Below, piece after piece: positions 17,622-26,369 of a stretch of 64,000 nt of DNA. Position numbers and translations under genes: made by a program. The notes below the pieces were generated by a model. That model was not told where the DNA came from, searched no databases, and worked only from the letters and a program-made list of their open reading frames with translations. Every line of letters begins with the position of its first letter. Positions within the stretch are counted from its first letter, which is position 1. The DNA comes from JAEYFP01 sp964566545 (lineage in GTDB: Bacteria > Bacillota > Clostridia > Lachnospirales > Lachnospiraceae): the NCBI GenBank assembly GCA_964566545.1, contig CAZMIX010000008.1, positions 1 to 64,000 of the forward strand. The letters run 5' to 3'.

Positions 17622-18899
17622 TTATTTTCCTGCTTCCAAAAATGCGTTTTCCAACGCGATCAGGAAATCCGTACCTGTCATATCTGTCGTAAAGAATTGT
17701 TCGGCGATCGGCACTAAATACACATCCACAATTCCTGCCGGCCAGTTGCTCATCGGCCAGGAAATCGTCTTGCCTTCCTCTGTAAAGCGCGCCACCTCCT
17801 GTGACAGAGCATCCAAGTTTTCATTGGACATCCCCTCCACAACCGGAATAAATCCAAACTCATTCATCAGATAATTTTTTCCCGTATCGGAAGTATACAG
17901 CCAGTTGACGAAATCCTTTCCGGCCTGAATTTCTCCCGCGGATGCCTGAGAATTCACATACCATGCCGCCGGAACCGAAACAGCCAGCTTGTCGTTACCG
18001 CCAATCGGCAGTGCCATCATGCCCATGTCAAACGTCACATCATAGTCGGTAAACATGCCCGCGCTCCAATTGCCCTGGTGGATTGCCGCGGTCTTTCCCG
18101 TCGCAAAGTTGCCGCATTCCTTATCATAATTTACCTCGAGCGGATTATAGGAATTGTCGCGGATCGCCTCATAGAATTTGGCGAATTCCTGGAACTCCGG
18201 CACCTCGGATAATTTCACTTCCCCGCTCACCACCTGCTGTACAAATGCCTGCGGATCCGCCTGCAGGGCAAACGGCGTATTTAAAATATGTCCGATTAAA
18301 AAGTAACTCTCTTGTGATAATCCAAAGCCGTTGATCCCGTTTGCCTTCTGATCCTGAAGCATCTTGACAAACGAATCATAGTCCGTCACGGAGCCTTCTT
18401 GAATCAGTGCCTTATTATATACCATGCCAAAACCTTCTACCGTATAAGGGATTCCAACTGTCCTGCCTTCAATGACATTTGCCATGCCCGGCGCTACCTT
18501 GCTCACGATTTCCATATCGGAAAGATCCGCCAGATAAGCGGCCATTTGCTGTGACTCGGCACCGGGAGCCAGAGAAAATACGGTCGGTCCCTGATTGTTT
18601 GCGAGCTTCGTTTTTAACTGCTGGAAATAATCATCGCCGGTCGTTCCCCATACCTCAACTTCTACGCCGGTTTCCTTTTGATATTCTGCCGCGCACGCCT
18701 CAAGCTGGTCCGAAATCTCCACCTTGGACTGGAAGATGACGATTTTGCCCGCCGCTTTCACGGCTTCCTCTTTAGCCGCGCTATCCTGCTGTGCACTTCC
18801 ACTGTCCTGCGAAGCCTGTGTTGCAGCATTACCACAACCGCTTAATAAAGTTCCCACGGTCAAAACCGCTGCTAATGTTAAACCAAATCCCTTTTTCAT
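17622..18899 (-). CDS. Sugar-binding lipoprotein of the ABC importer
   Basis: A 425-residue extracellular solute-binding protein, family 1. The start at 18899 has AAAGGAGG upstream and gives a lipoprotein signal with lipobox LLSGC; an in-frame start 18 codons earlier lacks such a site. After a Gln/Ser-rich linker the periplasmic-binding fold begins at KIVIFQSKVE, with TVGIPYTVEGFGMVYNKAL as a hinge segment and FVNWLYTSDTGKNYL near the end. It is anchored outside and hands an oligosaccharide, presumably an alpha-glucosyl disaccharide, to the two permeases encoded next. Confidence 0.93.
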   Translation of the reverse strand: MKKGFGLTLAAVLTVGTLLSGCGNAATQASQDSGSAQQDSAAKEEAVKAAGKIVIFQSKVEISDQLEACAAEYQKETGVEVEVWGTTGDDYFQQLKTKLANNQGPTVFSLAPGAESQQMAAYLADLSDMEIVSKVAPGMANVIEGRTVGIPYTVEGFGMVYNKALIQEGSVTDYDSFVKMLQDQKANGINGFGLSQESYFLIGHILNTPFALQADPQAFVQQVVSGEVKLSEVPEFQEFAKFYEAIRDNSYNPLEVNYDKECGNFATGKTAAIHQGNWSAGMFTDYDVTFDMGMMALPIGGNDKLAVSVPAAWYVNSQASAGEIQAGKDFVNWLYTSDTGKNYLMNEFGFIPVVEGMSNENLDALSQEVARFTEEGKTISWPMSNWPAGIVDVYLVPIAEQFFTTDMTGTDFLIALENAFLEAGK

Positions 18900-18969
18900 T
18901 GTTTTCCTCCTTTTTGAAAAACACAATTTTATTTTTGAAAAATACTTTTTCATGATCGCTGCAGCGTAT

Positions 18970-19025
18970 GTAAAACGTTATACTTTGTACACCCTTATGT
19001 TATGATAATTGTGTTTATTCGTCAA
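18970..19025 (-). promoter_or_regulatory. Promoter and LacI-type operator of the disaccharide operon
   Basis: On the minus strand TTGACG (19025-19020), 17-base spacer, TAACAT (19002-18997). Twelve to thirteen bases further is GTATAACGTTTTAC (18983-18970), a 12-of-14 palindrome centred on CG, as expected for a LacI-family operator placed just after the transcription start. The cognate repressor is encoded immediately upstream, so local control by it is the simplest reading. Confidence 0.7.
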
Positions 19026-19090
19026 CGGAATTCCCCCCGGATTTTCCTTGAAAAGCAAAGTTCAGCAGAAAACACAAAAATATGAATAGA

Positions 19091-19136
19091 AAAAAGCTAT
19101 GTGTCCATCGCTTTTTTAGCAATTTCCACATAGCTT
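19091..19136 (-). terminator. Terminator of the lacI-type gene
   Basis: Arms AAGCTATGTG and CACATAGCTT with a loop of about 23 bases; on the minus strand the second arm runs into a T tract. It lies about 45 bases past the regulator stop and separates it from the operon promoter. Confidence 0.7.
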
Positions 19137-19180
19137 AATAAATCATTTTAGTAAAATTAGGTAAAATATAATTGTAAAAT

Positions 19181-20155
19181 CTACTTTATTTTATCTAAAA
19201 CTGTTTTTCTCCACTTCACCTTTGCCGTAATCTTAAAAGGCTCCACGTTTTTCTTTCCATTGATATTTTCTGCCAGATATTGGGCGGCCAAATACCCCCG
19301 TTCATAATTGGGGATGCTCACCGTCGTCAGCCCCACAATCTCCGCCAGATCGCAGTTATCAAAGCCCGTCACCGCAACATCCTCGGGAACCCGGATCCCG
19401 TTTTCCCGAAATGCCTTGATCGCTCCGATGGCCATATTGTCGTTGGCACAAATAAGAGCTTCGGGCAGTCCCTCGCTGAGCATCATAATCTTTGCCGCAC
19501 GGTATCCGCTTTTTTCCCGGTAATTGCCTGAAAAATAGTTCTCGCGGTGGAACGAAATGCGATTTTTCCCCAACGTATCCAAAAACGCCTGATAGCGTTC
19601 GATATTATCCGTCGTGTCCTCCAGGCCGCCGATAAATCCAAACCTGCGATAGCCCCTGTCGACGACACTCTGCACAAGTTCGCACATCGGCTTGTAATTG
19701 TTGACGACAATACTCTTCACATGCGGATTATTTACGACCCTGTCTAAAATCACAACGGGGTATTGTTCCCGCGCGACCCGGTTTAAAAACTCGTTCGTCA
19801 TTTGAGAGTCGAGACTGATGCAGCCCGCCGTCAGGCTGCTGCGCATGTATTTCTCACAGGATTTAAACGTGCAGATCAAAAGATCATAGCCATTTTCGTT
19901 CGCATAGTCGCTGATACCGTTAATAATTTTCAAATAAAACGACCGGTCAAAATCGCTGAAATTAAAAAGAATCGTATTGCTCGTTCCACTTTTTAAGCCC
20001 TTTCCCGCAATATTCGGAAAATAAGCAAGCTCGTTGCAGATTTGCAGCACGCGTTTTTTTGTTTCTTCCCCTACATTCTTTTTATTATTCAGCACATTGG
20101 AAACAGTGGAAATCGATACGCCCGCTGCCTTTGCAACATCCTTGATCCCAGCCAT
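19181..20155 (-). CDS. LacI-family transcriptional regulator
   Basis: A 324-residue repressor. The start at 20155 (MAGIKDVAKAAGVSIS) follows AAAGGAG and begins at the classical HTH; TVSNVLNNKK and VLQICNELAYFPN complete the DNA-binding and hinge region. The rest is a periplasmic-binding-like ligand domain (ILDRVVNNP, FGFIGGLEDTTDN, ALICANDNMAIGA, AVTGFDN). Such proteins release DNA when a sugar binds. It precedes the GH65 operon in the same direction, and an operator-like palindrome lies at that operon's start site. The ligand is probably the transported disaccharide or a product of it. Confidence 0.92.
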   Translation of the reverse strand: MAGIKDVAKAAGVSISTVSNVLNNKKNVGEETKKRVLQICNELAYFPNIAGKGLKSGTSNTILFNFSDFDRSFYLKIINGISDYANENGYDLLICTFKSCEKYMRSSLTAGCISLDSQMTNEFLNRVAREQYPVVILDRVVNNPHVKSIVVNNYKPMCELVQSVVDRGYRRFGFIGGLEDTTDNIERYQAFLDTLGKNRISFHRENYFSGNYREKSGYRAAKIMMLSEGLPEALICANDNMAIGAIKAFRENGIRVPEDVAVTGFDNCDLAEIVGLTTVSIPNYERGYLAAQYLAENINGKKNVEPFKITAKVKWRKTVLDKIK

Positions 20156-20248
20156 AAGATTACTCCTTTGCCAAAAGCCTTCTACAGACAGAATAGCAGA
20201 TGGAAAACAAGCTGGCAAGAATAAACTTTTTACGGCAAAGACACAAAA

Positions 20249-20680
20249 TCACAATGCCGCTAACTGCTTTCCAAGCGCCTTGCAATCGGCAAGGGCATCC
20301 TCGCCGGGCGCATCCTGGCAGATCAGGCCCTCTCCGTTTAACACTTTTGCGCCGGCAGCACTCATCCGGTCTGCCCAGTCACGCATCCACTCGCCGTCTC
20401 CCCATCCGTAGGAGCCAAACAGTGCGATCGTTTTGCCGGCCGCAAAGCCCTCCACCTCTGCTACAAACGGTTCCATTTCTCCTTCCTCCAGCACCTCCGC
20501 ACCCATTGCCGGGCACCCCAGTGCAAATGCTTCCGCATTTTTTAACTCTTCCAGGGAAGCGTTGAATACGGCTGTAACCGCCGCTTCCTTTCCGGCCTCC
20601 TCAATGCCCTCTCCGATCGCTTTTGCCATCTCCTGTGTATTTCCTGTCTGTGTCCAAAAAACTACATTGATTTTATCCAT
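20249..20680 (-). CDS. Short-chain flavodoxin
   Basis: A 143-residue flavodoxin. The FMN phosphate loop is TQTGNTQEMA near the N-terminus, and the isoalloxazine loops are seen as LGCPAMGAEVLEE and FGSYGWGDGEW. It carries single electrons in place of ferredoxin. The gene begins nine bases after the stop of the DUF3793 gene, so the pair is an operon. Flavodoxins are usually raised under iron limitation, which fits the palindrome in the shared promoter. Confidence 0.93.
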   Translation of the reverse strand: MDKINVVFWTQTGNTQEMAKAIGEGIEEAGKEAAVTAVFNASLEELKNAEAFALGCPAMGAEVLEEGEMEPFVAEVEGFAAGKTIALFGSYGWGDGEWMRDWADRMSAAGAKVLNGEGLICQDAPGEDALADCKALGKQLAAL

Positions 20681-20689
20681 ATTTTCCTC

Positions 20690-21307
20690 CTATCCCGCTA
20701 TTTTTTGCGTTTTCCCTTCGCTGCAAATATCAATGATATCTACAGCGCTCATTCCGCAGGAAATCAATTGGATCATCGTTTCCTCTACCTGCTCAAACCT
20801 TTGAAACAACTTTTCCTTCGCCGGCAAATTTCCGTATACTTTCCAGTAGCCGGTGCAAAGAAAATCCTGCCCGTTATTTTTTATGAAGCCCTCCACATCC
20901 TCAATGGGATAGCCGAGGAGAACGCCCATTTCATGAGGAAACGCCCGTTTTTCCTCCATATACGTCTGGTAGCGCAGCCGAAAAATAGGGAGTATTTCGT
21001 TTAAGTCCTGCGATTGATATCCCATTTTCCTTAATAGCTCTGCGACTCTCGCTTCGGATAAATACTCGTTAAGCCTTTCCTGATCGTACAATAAAACGGT
21101 GGCCTTTTCTTCCGTCACAAGCAAAACCTGACAACAGATCTTGGTACCCCGCAGAATATGGTTTACTTCCTTAAGCTGATCAGACCGAACGATAAGCAGG
21201 TTAGACAGCTTCAGACCCGAAATCAGCGGCGCACATTGAAGCGCCAATTGAAGCTCCGTATCCTTCAAATCCATTTGACGAATCATTTCAAATAACTCCT
21301 GACTCAT
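20690..21307 (-). CDS. DUF3793 family protein
   Basis: A 205-residue cytosolic protein of the DUF3793 family, recognised by the start (SQELFEMIRQ), ALQCAPLISGLKLSNLL, and FPHEMGVLLGYPIEDVEGFI. GGGAGG precedes the ATG at 21307. The family has no known activity and is found in Clostridia, often next to flavodoxin and iron-transport genes, as here. Two conserved cysteines (CAP and CGMS) could bind a metal or cofactor, which is only a guess. Confidence 0.8.
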   Translation of the reverse strand: MSQELFEMIRQMDLKDTELQLALQCAPLISGLKLSNLLIVRSDQLKEVNHILRGTKICCQVLLVTEEKATVLLYDQERLNEYLSEARVAELLRKMGYQSQDLNEILPIFRLRYQTYMEEKRAFPHEMGVLLGYPIEDVEGFIKNNGQDFLCTGYWKVYGNLPAKEKLFQRFEQVEETMIQLISCGMSAVDIIDICSEGKTQKIAG

Positions 21308-21322
21308 GGCGCCTCCCTTTTT

Positions 21323-21376
21323 AGTTAGTTTTATCTAACTCAAGGTTATAATAACTCGATACAAAGAATTTGTCAA
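21323..21376 (-). promoter_or_regulatory. Promoter with palindromic operator for the DUF3793-flavodoxin operon
   Basis: TTGACA (21376-21371), 17-base spacer, TATTAT (21353-21348). The operator AGTTAG-N6-CTAACT (21323-21340) covers the expected transcription start. TTAG...CTAA half-sites are typical of DtxR/Fur-type metal regulators, so an iron-responsive repressor is likely but unproven. The rest of the interval between this promoter and the terminator at 21568 (about 190 bases) shows nothing I can name. Confidence 0.65.
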
Positions 21377-21567
21377 GAGCCCTGTCGTGTTATTATCTCA
21401 TTTTTTATTTTCTTTATTCAACTGACAAAATCTTTACGCTATCCAAGTTCCGGTTTGATTTTACAATTATTGTATTTCCTATACGATATAGACGGTTGTT
21501 TTTTTATCATGCTGTAATACATGATGTGTTCCACTGATTCATCGTAATGCAGGCAATTACAAGACAC

Positions 21568-21610
21568 AAAAAAAGATACGCTGTCCTCACGGCACAGCGC
21601 ATCTTTTTTC
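21568..21610 (-). terminator. Terminator of the btuR gene
   Basis: Arms AGATACGCTGT and ACAGCGCATCT (one mismatch) around a nine-base loop, with runs of A and T on either side, so it can act on both strands. It lies just past the btuR stop. Confidence 0.8.
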
Positions 21611-21621
21611 TGTCATGCTAT

Positions 21622-22107
21622 TTATTTCACAGTAACCACCTTCGATACCTCATCCGCCAGCTCGCGGATTTCGTCGGGCAGTTGAATGCCTGTGATGATA
21701 AGGCTCTTGTCCTCCGGCTTGGCGGCAATCAATGCCTTGAAATCTTCGATCGTAACAATTTGATTGTCAATCAGTCCCAATGCTTCATCCAGAATCAGGC
21801 AGTCGCACTCGCCGGTAGCCAACACCTTTTTGGCAAAATTCAATCCGTTGCGGATGTTTGCGATCGCCTCTTTTTTTTCCTCTTCGGATAAATCAAAATA
21901 GAATTCGTCGGATTTTTCAAATGTGAACAGCTTGATTTCCGGCTCAAGACGCCTGATAAAATCAAGCTCTGTCTGATTTTTCCCTTTTAAAAACTGTACG
22001 ATGAACACGCTTTTCCCCTGACTTGCGGCACGGATCGCCTGACCGACGGCAGCCGTCGTCTTGCCCTTCCCGTCACCGAAGTACACGTAAATCAAACCCT
22101 CGCTCAT
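21622..22107 (-). CDS. Cob(I)yrinic acid a,c-diamide adenosyltransferase (BtuR/CobO type)
   Basis: A 161-residue CobA/BtuR/CobO-type ATP:corrinoid adenosyltransferase. The start at 22107 (MSEGLIYVYFGDGKGKTT) follows a GGTGG site; the open frame extends 32 codons upstream but that part overlaps the SSB gene. The P-loop is GDGKGKTT (residues 11-18), with VFIVQFLKG and LILDEALG as further conserved segments. At 161 residues it is slightly shorter than the E. coli enzyme and lacks its N-terminal helix. It adds the adenosyl group to reduced corrinoids. No other cobalamin gene or cobalamin riboswitch is nearby. Confidence 0.85.
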   Translation of the reverse strand: MSEGLIYVYFGDGKGKTTAAVGQAIRAASQGKSVFIVQFLKGKNQTELDFIRRLEPEIKLFTFEKSDEFYFDLSEEEKKEAIANIRNGLNFAKKVLATGECDCLILDEALGLIDNQIVTIEDFKALIAAKPEDKSLIITGIQLPDEIRELADEVSKVVTVK

Positions 22108-22192
22108 AAGCCACCTCTTAAGGAATCTTTCTCTCATTGTTGAAGATACGTTGCATATCATATCACTATCGTCAGGCAAAATCAACTGTTTT

Positions 22193-22819
22193 CTATTCTT
22201 CATATTCCAATTTTCCTACGGATACCTCATAGGCCACCCGTTTTTCAAGTTCCTCTTCGGATACGCGTTTCATATATTCCCTGCTTTGGATGCGTCCGTA
22301 CACCTTTGTCCGCTTCCCCACCTCGAAGCTTGCCGCGAATCTGGCGTTCCTGCCCCAGCAGATGCACGGGATGTAATCGCTCTTTCCATACGGCCTGTTT
22401 ACGGCCAGCAGCAGATCGGTGATTTCCCTGCCAAGCGGCGTCTTTCTGTAAATAGGCGGTTTGCAGATATAGCCGTCCAAAAAGATCTGGTTTGTTTTCT
22501 GATTTTCCTCGATTTCGTCTATGTAGGATACTTCTCTTACAAATACAGATAAAACAAGCCGGTTTTTCTTTTCCTCATGCCTGTTATAGGAACGAAACTG
22601 TCCGATAACGGAAATTTTGCAGCCCTTATAGTCCTCCTGCACATTCATCAGGCGCTCCGAAACCATAAGCGGAATCACATCGGCCGAATCGCTCAAGCGA
22701 GTCACGAGAAGATCAATCATATAAAAGCCCTCTCCAAACACCTCATGGCTATAGGTGAAATCACCGATAATTTCTCCCATCATTGTCACCTGATTGTTTT
22801 CAATTACTTTATCTGTCAT
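22193..22819 (-). CDS. Single-stranded DNA-binding protein with two OB folds
   Basis: A 208-residue SSB-like protein. It appears to contain two OB folds in tandem: one from about residue 10 to 100 (VTMMGEIIGDF, GEGFYMIDLLVTRLS, CKISVIGQFRSY) and one from about 108 to 205 (IFLDGYICKPPIYRKTPLG, DYIPCICWGRNA, KVYGRIQSREY). The second half matches the usual SSB pattern best (TPLG...A..R......D....WG). It lacks the acidic DDDIPF-type tail that recruits partner proteins, so it is probably an accessory SSB. The gene precedes btuR on the same strand. Confidence 0.75.
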   Translation of the reverse strand: MTDKVIENNQVTMMGEIIGDFTYSHEVFGEGFYMIDLLVTRLSDSADVIPLMVSERLMNVQEDYKGCKISVIGQFRSYNRHEEKKNRLVLSVFVREVSYIDEIEENQKTNQIFLDGYICKPPIYRKTPLGREITDLLLAVNRPYGKSDYIPCICWGRNARFAASFEVGKRTKVYGRIQSREYMKRVSEEELEKRVAYEVSVGKLEYEE

Positions 22820-23159
22820 TTTAGTTCTCCCTTCCTGGAGGGCACCGTAACCCCCGCTTCAGAATTTTTTCTAGTTCGGTATTACTATATATATGAAAGT
22901 ATTTTTGCTTTATGATACTTTAATACCTAGAATCGTTCTCCTTTTTCCCTAATTTTGCGGGTCCATTCTTTCTTAATCTTCATTTTTCTTTTTGCTTATT
23001 GTTTTTCCCACAAAATTTGCAGAAGCTTCACTATCTAATTATTTTTCTTGTTTTCCGGAAAATATGTGATATACTATTACGGTTGAGCATACTTTTCCAG
23101 TTGCGGCTGGAATTTTAAAATGATGGAAGCAGAATACAGCAATCAGGAAGGAAGATTTT
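22820..23159. other. Divergent intergenic region between ssb-like and typA genes
   Basis: About 340 bases. It holds a typA promoter at 23048-23075. Toward the ssb-like gene there is a very AT-rich stretch around 22880-22925 with an imperfect inverted repeat (GTATTA and TAATAC) that may contain its promoter. I see no RNA gene or conserved leader. Confidence 0.4.
23048..23075 (+). promoter_or_regulatory. Promoter of typA
   Basis: TTGTTT at 23048-23053, 16-base spacer, TATACT at 23070-23075, about 85 bases before the start codon. Confidence 0.5.
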
Positions 23160-24992
23160 ATGTTGATAAAAAGAGAGGATATTCGTAATATTGCGATTAT
23201 CGCCCATGTTGACCACGGCAAAACGACACTGGTAGACGTGTTGTTGAGACAAAGCGGCGTTTTCCGCGAAAATCAGGAGGTCGTTGAGCGTGTTATGGAC
23301 TCCAATGACATCGAGCGCGAACGCGGTATCACAATTCTGTCTAAAAATACGGCTGTAAATTATCAAAATACAAAGATCAATATCATCGATACGCCGGGAC
23401 ATGCTGACTTCGGCGGAGAGGTGGAGCGCGTTCTCAAAATGGTGAACGGTGCGGTGCTTGTTGTCGATTCGTTTGAGGGCACTATGCCGCAAACGAAATT
23501 TGTTCTGAAAAAGGCGCTTGCTTTGAAACTTCCTGTCATTGTCTGCGTCAACAAGGTCGATCGCCCGGAGGCGCGCTGTGAAGAAGTCGTGGATGAGGTG
23601 CTGGAGCTGTTTATGGATTTGGATGCTTCAGACGAACAGCTTGATTGTCCGTTTGTATTTGCTTCCGCAAAGACCGGTCAGGCCGGACTTGACTACAAAA
23701 ATATCGGGTCGAATATGGTGCCGCTGTTTGAAGCAATCCTCGATTATATTCCGGCTCCTGAGGGTGATCCCGAAGCCGGCACGCAGGTGCTCATCAGCAC
23801 GATTGATTATAACGAATATGTGGGTAGAATCGGCGTCGGCAAGGTCGATAATGGAATTGTCCGCATCAATCAAGATGCTGTCATCGTCAATGCACACGAG
23901 CCGGAAAAACAGAAAAAGGTAAAAGTCAGCGCGCTTTATGAGTATGATGGGCTGAACAAGATTAATATCAAGGACGCCGGCATCGGCTCCATCGTTGCAA
24001 TTTCAGGCATTTCCGATATTCACATCGGAGATACGATTTGCGCGCCGGAACATCCCGTGCCGATCCCGTTCCAGAAAATATCGGAGCCGACGATTGCGAT
24101 GCAGTTTATGGTCAACGATTCTCCTCTTGCCGGGCAGGAAGGCAAGTACGTGACTTCCCGCCATTTAAGGGATCGCTTATTTAGGGAGCTAAACACCGAT
24201 GTCAGCCTACGCGTCGAGGAAACCGACTCGACTGAATGCTTTAAAGTATCGGGTCGCGGAGAGCTGCATCTTTCTGTTCTCATCGAAAATATGCGCCGTG
24301 AGGGCTATGAGTTCGCGGTCAGCAAAGCGGAGGTTCTTTATCATACCGATTCCAAGGGTAGAAAAACAGAGCCGATGGAGCTGGCCTATATCGATGTGCC
24401 GGAGGAATTTACCGGCGTTGTCATCGAAAAGCTTGGTCAGAGAAAGGGCGAACTGCAAAACATGACACCGATTACCGGCGGCTACACAAGGCTGGAATTC
24501 TCAATCCCTGCGCGAGGCCTGATCGGTTACCGCGGGGAATTTATGACCGATACGAAAGGAAATGGCATTATCAATACAATTTTTGATGAATATGCACCAT
24601 ACAAGGGCGAAATTCAATTCCGTAAGCAAGGCTCGCTCATCGCGTTTGAGACCGGGGAGTCTATCACCTACGGGCTTTATAACGCGCAGGAACGAGGCAT
24701 TTTGTTTATCGGCGCGGGTGAAAAGGTCTATTCCGGCATGATCATCGGCCAGAGCGGCAAGCCGGAGGATGTCGAGATCAATGTATGTAAAAAGAAGCAG
24801 CTGACAAATACACGTGCATCCGGTTCGGATGAAGCTTTGCGTCTCTCTCCTCCTAAGATTTTGAGTCTGGAGCAGGCGCTTGAATTTATCGACATCGACG
24901 AGCTGTTGGAAATCACACCGGGCAGTCTGCGCATCCGAAAAAAGATTCTTGACCCAACGCTCAGGAAACGGGCTTCCTTCAAAAGAACGTAG
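23160..24992 (+). CDS. typA: Ribosome-associated GTPase TypA/BipA
   Basis: A 610-residue translational GTPase of full length. G1 is AHVDHGKTTL, the switch I segment ERERGITILSKN, G3 DTPGHADF, G4 NKVDRP and G5 SAK. Domain II, the EF-G-like domains III and V (GRGELHLSVL; IPARGLIGYRGEF) and the BipA-specific C-terminus (CKKKQLTNTRASGSDEAL) follow. It binds the ribosome and assists assembly and translation under stress or low temperature. The ATG at 23160 has a GGAAG-like site. It is monocistronic, facing mgtE. Confidence 0.97.
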   Translation: MLIKREDIRNIAIIAHVDHGKTTLVDVLLRQSGVFRENQEVVERVMDSNDIERERGITILSKNTAVNYQNTKINIIDTPGHADFGGEVERVLKMVNGAVLVVDSFEGTMPQTKFVLKKALALKLPVIVCVNKVDRPEARCEEVVDEVLELFMDLDASDEQLDCPFVFASAKTGQAGLDYKNIGSNMVPLFEAILDYIPAPEGDPEAGTQVLISTIDYNEYVGRIGVGKVDNGIVRINQDAVIVNAHEPEKQKKVKVSALYEYDGLNKINIKDAGIGSIVAISGISDIHIGDTICAPEHPVPIPFQKISEPTIAMQFMVNDSPLAGQEGKYVTSRHLRDRLFRELNTDVSLRVEETDSTECFKVSGRGELHLSVLIENMRREGYEFAVSKAEVLYHTDSKGRKTEPMELAYIDVPEEFTGVVIEKLGQRKGELQNMTPITGGYTRLEFSIPARGLIGYRGEFMTDTKGNGIINTIFDEYAPYKGEIQFRKQGSLIAFETGESITYGLYNAQERGILFIGAGEKVYSGMIIGQSGKPEDVEINVCKKKQLTNTRASGSDEALRLSPPKILSLEQALEFIDIDELLEITPGSLRIRKKILDPTLRKRASFKRT

Positions 24993-25019
24993 CTTTAAAC
25001 ATTTTTTTGAAAGAGTAAT

Positions 25020-26369
25020 TTATATTTCCAACAAATGCGTCGCAATCTGGAAATAAATGATCAGAGACAGCGCATCCATAATCGTCGAAATAAACGGACT
25101 CGCCATCACGGCAGGGTCAAAGCCCAGCTGTTTTGTGACCATCGGCAGCATACAGCCTACAATCTTGGCAAAAAATACGGTCACAAACAGCGTCAGGCAT
25201 ACAACAAGTCCGACAATGATTGGCACATGGTCTACAATCATGACCTTTGCAAGACTTGCGGCCGCAAGCGTGAGTCCGCAGAGAATCGCCACTCGCGATT
25301 CCTTCCAGACAATGCGGAAAATATCCTTAAATCCGATCTCGTTCAGAGACAGACCGCGGATGACCGTCGCAGATACTTGTCCGCCGGCGTTACCGCCCGT
25401 ACTGGTTAGCATCGGAATGAAAGAGGTCAAAACAAGATAGGCACCAAGCGCCTCTTCATAATGTGTGATGATCTTTCCTGTCACCGTTGCGGAAATCATC
25501 AATAACAGCAGCCAGGGAATGCGCTTTTTCCATATCTCCCATACTCCGGTTCTCATATATGGCTTGTCGGTCGGCACAATAGCCGCCATTCGTTCGATAT
25601 CCTCCGTCGCTTCATCACGCATAATATCAACAATATCGTCGATCGTGATGATACCGACAAGACGGTTTTCATTATCGACAACGGGCATTGTTGTAAAATC
25701 ATATTTGGAAAAGAGCATTGCGGCCTCTTCCTGATCCGTTAGGGTATTGATCGAAATGATATTCTCTTCCATAATGTCCCCGATGACCTCATCGGCTTTA
25801 TGAATCAGCAAATACCGAAGTGAAACCGTTCCGATCAGATGACGCTCTTTATCGAGCACATAGCAGATATTGATCGTCTCACTATCGATCCCGATTTTGC
25901 GAATACGCTCAATCGCCTGCTCTATGGTCAACGTTTCCTTTAGGTCAACAAACTCGACCGTCATGATGCTTCCCGCCGAATATTCGGGGTACCGGAGCAG
26001 ATGATTGATATCTCTCCTTGTCTCCGAATTCGCACATGCAAGCAACTTCTTGACGACTCCGGCCGGCATCTCCTCCATTAAGTCTGTCGCATCATCCGCC
26101 ATTAGATTGTTAATAATATTTGCAGCTTCGTTATCCGTCAGCGAGGTAATAATGATCTGTTGCGTTTCAATGGGCAAGTACGCAAAAATATCTGCCGCAA
26201 TAGTTTTGGGCAAAATGCGAAATACCTTGATCAGTTCCTTTCCCGGCAACTCTTCTAAAACTGCGGCAATATCGACCCCATTCCATTCTACAAGCTCCTG
26301 GCGCAAACGGGTATACTGCCTGTTCTCAATTAATTCCTGGATTTCTTCCATAGACATAGATATAGACAT
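25020..26369 (-). CDS. mgtE: Magnesium transporter MgtE
   Basis: A 449-residue MgtE channel. It has the cytosolic N domain (about residues 5-130), a CBS pair (about 135-255; MTVEFVDLKETLTIEQAI and VVDNENRLVGIITIDDI) that senses magnesium, the connecting helix, and five membrane helices with the pore signature SFIPMLTSTGGNAGGQ and the aspartate in VCLTLF...KIVGCMLP region. It works as a dimer in the membrane. The start at 26369 follows AAAGGAG. A leader of about 165 bases with a short ORF precedes it. Confidence 0.96.
   Translation of the reverse strand: MSISMSMEEIQELIENRQYTRLRQELVEWNGVDIAAVLEELPGKELIKVFRILPKTIAADIFAYLPIETQQIIITSLTDNEAANIINNLMADDATDLMEEMPAGVVKKLLACANSETRRDINHLLRYPEYSAGSIMTVEFVDLKETLTIEQAIERIRKIGIDSETINICYVLDKERHLIGTVSLRYLLIHKADEVIGDIMEENIISINTLTDQEEAAMLFSKYDFTTMPVVDNENRLVGIITIDDIVDIMRDEATEDIERMAAIVPTDKPYMRTGVWEIWKKRIPWLLLLMISATVTGKIITHYEEALGAYLVLTSFIPMLTSTGGNAGGQVSATVIRGLSLNEIGFKDIFRIVWKESRVAILCGLTLAAASLAKVMIVDHVPIIVGLVVCLTLFVTVFFAKIVGCMLPMVTKQLGFDPAVMASPFISTIMDALSLIIYFQIATHLLEI

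Noticed and set aside
18970..18985. A cre-like catabolite repression site at the disaccharide operon
   Set aside because: The cre consensus needs TGNAARCG; here there is an extra A before CG. The near-palindrome fits a LacI-type operator better.
22108..22192. A cobalamin riboswitch before btuR
   Set aside because: Only 85 bases separate btuR from the ssb-like gene and no B12-box is present.
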